From assembly GCF_014650755.1 (NCBI RefSeq), contig NZ_BMVO01000017.1, positions 1 to 64,000 on the forward strand: a stretch of DNA of 64,000 nucleotides, written 5' to 3'. Shown piece after piece: positions 17,193 to 23,360 of this stretch. Below the pieces are notes generated by a model that saw only the letters and a program-made list of their open reading frames with translations, had not been told where the DNA came from and ran no database searches. The translations under genes and the position numbers were made by a program. This DNA is from Streptomyces chryseus. GTDB lineage: Bacteria; Actinomycetota; Actinomycetes; Streptomycetales; Streptomycetaceae. Position 1 is the first letter of the stretch. Each line of letters starts with the position of its first letter.

Positions 17193-17225
17193 CGTGCGCC
17201 CGGAGGGAATCCCTCCGGGCGCACG
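17193..17225. terminator. Perfect 33-nt palindrome between peptide gene and SagB gene (attenuator or processing hairpin)
   Basis: A 16-bp stem with a single central base (CGTGCGCCCGGAGGGA, A, then the complement). There is no U-run on the minus strand. It begins 7 nt after the peptide stop. Partial termination here would give more peptide mRNA than enzyme mRNA, as in many RiPP operons (inference). A second, smaller hairpin (CCCCGTT/AACGGGG) lies at 17162-17181. Confidence 0.75.
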
Positions 17226-17231
17226 TACGGA

Positions 17232-17306
17232 TCAAGAGGCCTTACAGGCGAGCATCTTGTTCTGGGTGACCTGAACGGCCTTCACAGTGATGGCGATCTT
17301 CTTCAT
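17232..17306 (-). CDS. 24-residue peptide, candidate RiPP precursor or peptide scaffold
   Basis: The frame encodes a Lys-rich peptide beginning MKKIAITVKAVQVTQ and ending LACKAS, with one Cys four residues from the end and Thr/Ser residues but no acidic residue. The start is supported by GAGGAG 9 nt upstream; another ATG at 17315 (three residues longer) directly abuts that sequence and is too close. It is the first gene of a run peptide, SagB-type enzyme, MFS exporter, shikimate-type dehydrogenase, DAHP synthase, and is separated from the enzyme by a perfect hairpin. I do not recognise the peptide family. It is too short for statistical gene calling, so the support is the ribosome site, the hairpin and the context. 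Confidence 0.6.
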   Translation of the reverse strand: MKKIAITVKAVQVTQNKMLACKAS

Positions 17307-17484
17307 GGTGTCCATCTCCTCACACGGTGGGATTTCACGGCCCCGGCACGGATGCACCGAACCCTGCCGACCCGGTGAACTCCTCGCTGTTCGCGGCGAA
17401 TTCCCTGCGTCGGCCACACCCAGAACATTAGGAGCCGATCCGCTGGACGCACATCCCCTGAATCACCCCTAACGCGGGAGAGGG

Positions 17485-18141
17485 TCAGAGCTGATAACTG
17501 AATTCCCGGTGCTCGCAGTTCTCCGGAGCGGTCGTACGGAAGGTGCCGGTCACGCCCGTGGGGGTGATCGCCGGCAGCAGTACGTCCCACAGGTCCGTCA
17601 GCCGCCGGGCGGTCTCGTCCGTGGACATGCCCATCCAGCTGAGCGCTTCCATGGAGAACAGCGTGGTCGAGGCCAGCACGCGCGGCGACGCGGCGGGGAT
17701 GTCGCTGCGCAGTTCCCGGCGCTTCGCCGCCTGGCAGAACAGCTGCCCCACCGTCTCGTACCAGAGCGTGTAGTGGTCGAACTCCGGCTGCTCGGCGCCC
17801 GTCCACTCCCGGTGGAACCGCACGACGGCACGCGTGGCCGGCTCCAGGTGCAGCAGCGAGTTGAGCCGGTGCGTCAGGTCGATCACGTGCTGGAGCGGGG
17901 AGTCCGCCGGGGTGCAGGGCTCCGTGATGGCGTCCTCGAAGAGCGACTGCGAGTGCTCGACGACGGCCGTGGCCACTTGGCCCTTCGAGGCGAAGTGGAA
18001 GTAGAACGCCCCCTTCGACACACCTGCCGCACGCGTGATGTCGTCCAGACTCGTCCCGGCGTACCCGTGCTGGACGAACTGCTCCGCCGCCGCGGTGACG
18101 ATCCGGCGAAGGGTCCTCTCCGCGCGTTCCTGCTTGGCCAT
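17485..18141 (-). CDS. TetR-family regulator of the ArpA/ScbR (gamma-butyrolactone receptor-like) group
   Basis: 218 residues. The N-terminal HTH reads RIVTAAAEQFVQHGYAGTSLDDITRAAGVSKGAFYFHFASKGQVATAVVE, very close to ArpA-type receptors. The C-terminal domain (EPATRAVVRFHREW, TLWYETVGQLFCQAAKRREL) follows that group rather than drug-responsive TetR proteins. It probably represses genes of the adjacent cluster and releases on a butyrolactone-like or pathway ligand (inference). The ATG at 18141 begins MAKQERAERT, matching the family N-terminus; a GTG-extended frame upstream has none. An AT-rich imperfect palindrome lies just upstream. Confidence 0.9.
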   Translation of the reverse strand: MAKQERAERTLRRIVTAAAEQFVQHGYAGTSLDDITRAAGVSKGAFYFHFASKGQVATAVVEHSQSLFEDAITEPCTPADSPLQHVIDLTHRLNSLLHLEPATRAVVRFHREWTGAEQPEFDHYTLWYETVGQLFCQAAKRRELRSDIPAASPRVLASTTLFSMEALSWMGMSTDETARRLTDLWDVLLPAITPTGVTGTFRTTAPENCEHREFSYQL

Positions 18142-18173
18142 CCGATGCCCTCCTGAACCCCCCGCCCAAGCCC

Positions 18174-18200
18174 ACATTGTAAACCGGTCGATTGGTATGT
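18174..18200. promoter_or_regulatory. ARE-like imperfect palindrome upstream of the ArpA-type regulator
   Basis: A 27-nt sequence starting ACATTGTAAACC and ending ATTGGTATGT, AT-richer than its surroundings, with outer arms ACAT/ATGT and partial inner symmetry. It sits 33 nt upstream of the regulator start and resembles the autoregulatory elements bound by ScbR/ArpA proteins. Confidence 0.5.
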
Positions 18201-18234
18201 CACCGGGTGGGGTCAGCCTTGTTTCAGCCCGACT

Positions 18235-19482
18235 TCAGCCGGACCTCGGCGCGGGCTTCAACGCGGACTTGAGGGGGACGTCCGGGTCGGCGACGCGCTC
18301 GGCCGCCAGCGGCGCCCCCGAGGCGATGAGCCTGCGGCCCTGCGCGAGATCGCGGGCCCGCCCCACGGCCAGTACGGCGACCATGCGTTCCCCGCGCAGC
18401 CAGCACACGCTCCAGGAGTCGCCGCCGGGATCGCCGCGCCGCACCACCGTGTCGGCCGCCGCGTGCCGGCCCGCGTACTGCACGAAGCGCCCGAACTGCT
18501 CGGACCAGAAGTAGGGCACGGGATCGTACGCGGCCGGGCTCGGGCCGACGATGTTCGCCGCGACGGTACGCGGCCCGTGCAGCGCGTTGTCCCAGTGGTG
18601 CACCAGCAGCCGCTCGCCGAAGCGGGCCGACGGGAAGGAGGCGCAGTCCCCCACCGCGTACACATCGTCGGCGGAGGTGCGCAGCAACGCGTCGGCCAGC
18701 ACCTCCCCGTGAGCGCCGAGAGCGATGCCGCTGCCGTCCAGCCACCCGGTGGCGGGCCGCGCGCCGATGCCGACGACGACCGCGCCGGCGGGCAGCCGGG
18801 TGCCGTCGGTGAGCACCACGGCGCCCGGCTCGACGCGTTCCACCCGCGCGCCGGTACGCAGTTCCGCACCGGCCTGCGCGTACCAGGCCGCCATCGGGGC
18901 GGCCACGTCACCGGGCAACGCCCCCGCCAGCGGCAGGCCGGCGGCCTCGACCACGGTGACCAGGCAGCCCGCCTCGCGCGCCGCGGTGGTGAACTCCGCG
19001 CCGATCCACCCGGCGCCCACGACCACGACGTCGAGCCGCCCGTCGAGCACGGGCCGCAGCGCCTGCGCGTCGTCGAGGGTACGCAGCAGATGCACCCCCG
19101 GCACGCCCTCGGTGCCGGGCAGCCGGACCGGCTCCGCGCCGGTCGCCAGGACCAGGCAGTCGTAGTCGACCGGGCCCCCCGTGGTCTCCAGCCGGTGCAG
19201 GTCCGGCCGGATCCCGGTCGCGGTGCGCCCCAGGTCCAGGGTGATGCCGAGCTTCTCGAAGTCGACGTCGAAGGTCGCGTCCTCGGGCCTGCCGCCCAGC
19301 AGGACGGCCTTGGACAGCGGCGGCCGGTCGTACGGGCGGTGGCGTTCCGCACCGATCAGCCGTACCCCTCCGTCGAACCCCTGCTCGCGCAGGGCGACCG
19401 CCGTCTGCACCCCTGCCGCGCCCGCGCCGACGACGACGACCGAGGACGGCCGATGCCTCGCCTCTGCCTGCTGTGGTGACAC
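18235..19482 (-). CDS. Ferredoxin/rubredoxin reductase-type FAD/NAD(P) oxidoreductase
   Basis: 415 residues. The FAD motif is VVVVGAGAAGVQTAVALREQGF, the NAD(P) motif VVVVGAGWIGAEFTTAAREAG, and the second FAD contact DDVYAVGDCASF. A reductase-specific C-terminal domain starts near residue 320 (YDPVPYFWSEQFGRFVQYAG). These enzymes pass electrons from NAD(P)H to small ferredoxins for P450s and oxygenases, and the P450/ferredoxin pair lies 9 kb away in the same locus. The GTG at 19482 follows AGGAGG by 5 nt, which decides the start against the longer frame from ATG 19557. Confidence 0.9.
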   Translation of the reverse strand: MSPQQAEARHRPSSVVVVGAGAAGVQTAVALREQGFDGGVRLIGAERHRPYDRPPLSKAVLLGGRPEDATFDVDFEKLGITLDLGRTATGIRPDLHRLETTGGPVDYDCLVLATGAEPVRLPGTEGVPGVHLLRTLDDAQALRPVLDGRLDVVVVGAGWIGAEFTTAAREAGCLVTVVEAAGLPLAGALPGDVAAPMAAWYAQAGAELRTGARVERVEPGAVVLTDGTRLPAGAVVVGIGARPATGWLDGSGIALGAHGEVLADALLRTSADDVYAVGDCASFPSARFGERLLVHHWDNALHGPRTVAANIVGPSPAAYDPVPYFWSEQFGRFVQYAGRHAAADTVVRRGDPGGDSWSVCWLRGERMVAVLAVGRARDLAQGRRLIASGAPLAAERVADPDVPLKSALKPAPRSG

Positions 19483-19676
19483 CTGACCTCCTGTTGGGCC
19501 GTCCGCGTGTTCGCCGGATCGGCCCTCATCGTGGCGGTACCGACCGCCGGTGGTCATCGCCGCCGCGAGGAGTCAGGGGCGCAGTAGGGGGTGGTTGGTC
19601 CACAAAGGGCTCAATAGCGTCTGCCGGGGCGGCGCGACAGGTACCAGTCGACGAGTGAGAGAAGGTGAGGAAGGTC

Positions 19677-21257
19677 ATGGCGCGTGATTCTGAGTCCGGA
19701 CTGCCCATCGAGCCGGTGTACGGACCGGACGCCCTGGAGGGCTGGGACCCCCGTGAGAAGCTGGGCGAGCCCGGCTCGTACCCCTTCACGCGCGGTGTCT
19801 ACCCGTCCATGTACACCGGACGGCCCTGGACGATGCGGCAGTACGCCGGTTTCGGCACCGCCGCCGAGTCCAACGCCCGGTACAAGCAGCTGATCGCCAA
19901 CGGCACGATGGGTCTGTCGGTCGCCTTCGACCTGCCGACCCAGATGGGCCACGACAGCGACGCGGCGATCGCGAGCGGCGAGGTCGGCAAGGTCGGCGTG
20001 GCGATCGACTCGATCGACGACATGCGGGTCCTGTTCGGCGGCATCCCGCTCGACAAGGTCTCCACTTCGATGACGATCAACGCACCGGCGGCGCTGCTGC
20101 TGCTCCTGTACCAGCTGGTCGCCGAGGAGCAAGGTGTCCCGGCGGACCAGCTGACGGGCACGATCCAGAACGACGTGCTGAAGGAGTACATCGCGCGCGG
20201 GACGTACATCTTCCCGCCCAAGCCGTCGCTGCGCCTGATCGCGGATATCTTCAAGTACTGCAGGGCCGAGATCCCGAAGTGGAACACGATCTCGATCTCC
20301 GGCTACCACATGGCCGAGGCCGGCGCCTCGCCCGCGCAGGAGATCGCCTTCACGCTGGCCGACGGCATCGAGTACGTGCGTACCGCCGTCGCGGCCGGCA
20401 TGGACGTCGACGACTTCGCGCCGCGCCTGTCGTTCTTCTTCGTCTCGCGCACGACGATCCTCGAAGAAGTGGCCAAGTTCCGTGCCGCGCGCCGGATCTG
20501 GGCCAAGGTCATGCGCGACGAGTTCGGCGCGAAGAACCCCAAGTCCCTCATGCTGCGCTTCCACACCCAGACCGCCGGCGTGCAGCTCACCGCCCAGCAG
20601 CCCGAGGTCAACCTGGTGCGCGTCGCCGTCCAGGGCCTGGCCGCCGTCCTAGGCGGAACCCAGTCCCTGCACACCAACTCCTTCGACGAGGCCATCGCCC
20701 TGCCCACCGACAAGTCCGCCCGCCTGGCCCTGCGCACCCAGCAGGTCCTCGCCTACGAGACGGACGTCACCGCCACCGTCGACCCCTTCGCCGGCTCCTA
20801 CGTCGTCGAGAAGATGACCGACGAGGTCGAAGCCGCCACCCTGGAGCTCATGCGCAAGCTGGAGGATCTCGGCGGCGCCGTACAGGGCATCGAGCACGGC
20901 TTCCAGAAGGCCGAGATCGAGCGCAACGCGTACCGCATCGCCCTGGAGACCGACAGCGCCGAGCGCGTCGTCGTCGGCGTCAACCGTTACCAGCTGGACG
21001 CCGAGGAGCCGTACGAGCCGCTGCGCGTCGACCCCGCCATCGAGAAGCAGCAGGCGGAGCGGCTGTGCAAGCTGCGCGCCTGGCGGGAGCAGTCCCGCGT
21101 CGACGACGCCCTGGCCCTGCTCAAGAAGGCCGCCGACGGCGACGACAACGTGCTCTATCCCATGAAGGAAGCGCTGGCGGCCCGCGCCACGATCGGCGAG
21201 GTGTGCGACGCGCTGCGCGAGGTGTGGGGCACGTACGCCCCGACCGACGCCTACTGA
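19677..21257 (+). CDS. B12-dependent acyl-CoA mutase, large (substrate-binding) subunit, methylmalonyl-CoA-type residues
   Basis: 526 residues, one TIM-barrel domain lacking the B12 domain, which is the next gene. Alignment by eye places Tyr in TMRQYAGFG where methylmalonyl-CoA mutase has Tyr89, isobutyryl-CoA mutase Phe80 and 2-hydroxyisobutyryl-CoA mutase Ile. In GTIQNDVLKEYIARGTY there is Arg at the Arg207 position, where isobutyryl-CoA mutase has Gln198. Both point to a methylmalonyl/succinyl-CoA substrate despite the split architecture. GYHMAEAGA carries the His of the active site. The ATG at 19677 is chosen with GGTGAGGAAGG upstream; GTG 19665 would put the ribosome site inside the gene. 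It could supply methylmalonyl-CoA extender units to the polyketide (inference). Confidence 0.88.
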   Translation: MARDSESGLPIEPVYGPDALEGWDPREKLGEPGSYPFTRGVYPSMYTGRPWTMRQYAGFGTAAESNARYKQLIANGTMGLSVAFDLPTQMGHDSDAAIASGEVGKVGVAIDSIDDMRVLFGGIPLDKVSTSMTINAPAALLLLLYQLVAEEQGVPADQLTGTIQNDVLKEYIARGTYIFPPKPSLRLIADIFKYCRAEIPKWNTISISGYHMAEAGASPAQEIAFTLADGIEYVRTAVAAGMDVDDFAPRLSFFFVSRTTILEEVAKFRAARRIWAKVMRDEFGAKNPKSLMLRFHTQTAGVQLTAQQPEVNLVRVAVQGLAAVLGGTQSLHTNSFDEAIALPTDKSARLALRTQQVLAYETDVTATVDPFAGSYVVEKMTDEVEAATLELMRKLEDLGGAVQGIEHGFQKAEIERNAYRIALETDSAERVVVGVNRYQLDAEEPYEPLRVDPAIEKQQAERLCKLRAWREQSRVDDALALLKKAADGDDNVLYPMKEALAARATIGEVCDALREVWGTYAPTDAY

Positions 21258-21292
21258 GCAGATCCCCGGAACCGACGCGAGGAGCGAACAAC

Positions 21293-21703
21293 GTGGACAG
21301 ACCCATCCGAGTCCTGGTGGCCAAACCCGGGCTCGACGGACACGACCGGGGCGCCAAGGTGATCGCGCGGGCCCTGCGCGACGCCGGCATGGAGGTCGTC
21401 TACACCGGACTCCACCAGACACCCGAGCAGATCGTGCACGCCGCCATCCAGGAGGACGCCGACGCCATCGGCCTGTCCGTCCTGTCCGGCGCGCACCTCA
21501 CCCTCTTTCCCCGGGTGGTGGAGCTGCTGCGCGAGCGCGACGCCGAGGACATCACCGTGTTCGGTGGCGGCATCATCCCGGCGGCGGACGTCGTGGTGCT
21601 GAAGGAACAGGGCGTGGCCGAGCTGTTCACCCCGGGCACGCCCACGGCACAGGTCGTGCAATGGGTCAGGGCCAGGGTGCGGCCGGCCGCGACTGCCGCC
21701 TGA
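21293..21703 (+). CDS. B12-binding small subunit of the acyl-CoA mutase
   Basis: 136 residues from a GTG 35 nt after the large subunit, preceded by GAGGAGCG. It holds KPGLDGHDRGAKVIARALRDAG with the DxHxxG motif, whose His is the lower cobalt ligand. SVLSGAH is the second and FGGGIIPAAD the third B12 contact. This is a stand-alone flavodoxin-like domain that pairs with the large subunit, as in archaeal-type and isobutyryl-CoA mutases. No MeaB/ArgK-type G-protein chaperone gene is adjacent. Confidence 0.94.
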   Translation: MDRPIRVLVAKPGLDGHDRGAKVIARALRDAGMEVVYTGLHQTPEQIVHAAIQEDADAIGLSVLSGAHLTLFPRVVELLRERDAEDITVFGGGIIPAADVVVLKEQGVAELFTPGTPTAQVVQWVRARVRPAATAA

Positions 21704-21730
21704 CTCTCCGGGCCGGACCCGTACCGGCAG

Positions 21731-21761
21731 TGCCCCGCCGCGGCGTCGTCACGGCGGGGCA
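21731..21761. terminator. Hairpin terminator after the mutase operon
   Basis: TGCCCCGCCG and CGGCGGGGCA flank an 11-nt loop, 28 nt after the small-subunit stop. Nothing gene-like is seen from here to the DUF1772 stop at 21951. Confidence 0.7.
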
Positions 21762-21950
21762 CCGCCTTCCCGTGGAGGGGTCAGCGGTTGAACCAGGAGC
21801 CCGGGGCGGCTCCGACTGCGCCTTCCGTGCGCGGCGGGACGGCGAACGGCGAACGGCTCCGTACACACCTCACCAGACACTCGGGCTCCGTGAATGGTTG
21901 CCCTGCGGCTGGGCTCCGCACCAAGGAGCGGCTTCCGGCCGGACCCGCCG

Positions 21951-22418
21951 TCACACCAGCGCGGCGCTCACGACGAGGGCGAACCCCGCCGTGACCAGCA
22001 GGGTCCGTACCAGGTGCAGCCGGTTCCACCGCGTCTCGAAGGCCGCGCGGGCCTCGCGGTCGGCAGCGCCTGCCTGCTCGGACGCGGCCAGGGCGTTGTT
22101 CAGCGGGATGTTGCCGGTGACCGTGACCAGGTGGTTGAGGACCACCAGGGCGAGGCCGGCGCCGAGCAGCGCCCACCGCGCGCCCGGCCGGTCGTCCTCC
22201 GGGACGGCCAGCGCGGCCGCCGGGAAGGCCACCGAGGCGAGCATGACCGACACGAACACGCCGCGCGGGACCTCCTCGTTGATACGCCGCATCGCCGCCG
22301 TGAACTGCTCGTCCGTCAGCCGCCCCAGGGCGGGCATGACGCCGGTGAGGAAGATCAGCATGAATCCGGCGTACAGCCCCGTGGCGACTACGGCGAGGGC
22401 GATCAGGAGGGTGGCCAT
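21951..22418 (-). CDS. DUF1772-family four-helix membrane protein
   Basis: 155 residues with four hydrophobic spans. The conserved family stretch is TVTGNIPLNNALAASEQ followed by FETRWNRLHLVRTLLVTAGF near the end. DUF1772 proteins include anthrone-oxygenase-like and unknown small membrane proteins; nothing here decides between them. The ATG at 22418 starts with a hydrophobic helix at once. The preceding in-frame GTG at 22424 adds two residues. It stands alone between the mutase terminator and the ABC transporter operon, same strand, 24 nt before the permease stop. Confidence 0.85.
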   Translation of the reverse strand: MATLLIALAVVATGLYAGFMLIFLTGVMPALGRLTDEQFTAAMRRINEEVPRGVFVSVMLASVAFPAAALAVPEDDRPGARWALLGAGLALVVLNHLVTVTGNIPLNNALAASEQAGAADREARAAFETRWNRLHLVRTLLVTAGFALVVSAALV

Positions 22419-22442
22419 GCCCACATCATGGCCGACCCTCCG

Positions 22443-23360
22443 TCAGGACACGACGTCTTTGCGCGCGAAGCCGCGGAAGGCCAGGGCGAAGAGCACGACG
22501 GCGTACGTCACCGACACGGCCGCGCCCTTCAGCATCCCGCCCCACTCCAGTTGCGGTTGCAGCGCGTCCGCCCACGCGAACTGCCAGTGCGCCGGCAGGA
22601 ACTCGCGCCAGGACCCCAGCGCCGTCACCGCGTCCAGCACATTGCCCACGATCGTCAGGCCCACCGCGCCGCCGACCGCGCCCAGCGGGGCGTCCGTCTT
22701 CGTCGACAGCCAGAAGGCGAGCGCGGCGGTGACCAGTTGGGAGACGAAGATGAACGCGACGACGAGCGTGAGCCGGGGCACGGCGTCCCCGGCCGGCAGC
22801 GACCCGCCCGTCGGCAGCTCCAGCGGACCCCAGCCGTACGCGACCGATCCGGCCGCCAGCGCCACCACCGGCAGCAGCACCATCGCCGCCAGGCTGAACG
22901 CCAGGGCCACGACGAGCTTGCTCCACAGCAACCGGGCACGCGGCACGGGAGCCGCCAGCAGGTAGCGCAGCGAGGACCAGTTGGCCTCGGAGGCCACCGT
23001 GTCCCCGCAGAACAGCGCCACCGGCACGACCAGCAGGAAGCCGGCCGACACGAACAGGCAGGTCGCCGCGAAGTTGGCGCCGGACGCGGTGGCGGTGTCC
23101 ATCAGCGTCACCCGGCCGCCTTCGCGGTCGGGCCCGCCGCCGATGGCGAACGCGGCGATCAGGACGAAGGGCAGTGCGCCCAGGACCAGCGCCATGACCA
23201 TGGTGCGGCGCCTGCGCCACTGCCGCATCGCCTCGACGCGCAGCGGCAGGGTGCGGCCGGCCCGGTAACCGGGGGCCGACGCGGTGGCCGGTCCGGCGGC
23301 CCGCGCGGGGGCCGGTGCGGCCGGTTCGGTGACGGCTGCCACGCCGTTGCTGCTGCTCAT
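22443..23360 (-). CDS. ABC transporter permease (ABC-2-like)
   Basis: 305 residues with six to seven hydrophobic spans after a Pro/Ala-rich cytoplasmic N-terminus. The segment FCGDTVASEANWSSLRYLLAAPVPRARLLWSKLVV is the coupling-loop region of ABC-2 permeases. The ATG overlaps the stop of the upstream peptidase/ATPase fusion (ATGA), so the two halves of the transporter are made together. The substrate is unknown. Confidence 0.9.
   Translation of the reverse strand: MSSSNGVAAVTEPAAPAPARAAGPATASAPGYRAGRTLPLRVEAMRQWRRRRTMVMALVLGALPFVLIAAFAIGGGPDREGGRVTLMDTATASGANFAATCLFVSAGFLLVVPVALFCGDTVASEANWSSLRYLLAAPVPRARLLWSKLVVALAFSLAAMVLLPVVALAAGSVAYGWGPLELPTGGSLPAGDAVPRLTLVVAFIFVSQLVTAALAFWLSTKTDAPLGAVGGAVGLTIVGNVLDAVTALGSWREFLPAHWQFAWADALQPQLEWGGMLKGAAVSVTYAVVLFALAFRGFARKDVVS

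Noticed and set aside
19677..21703. Isobutyryl-CoA mutase (icmA/icmB) call
   Set aside because: Active-site Tyr and Arg positions match methylmalonyl-CoA mutase rather than the Phe/Gln pair of isobutyryl-CoA mutase.
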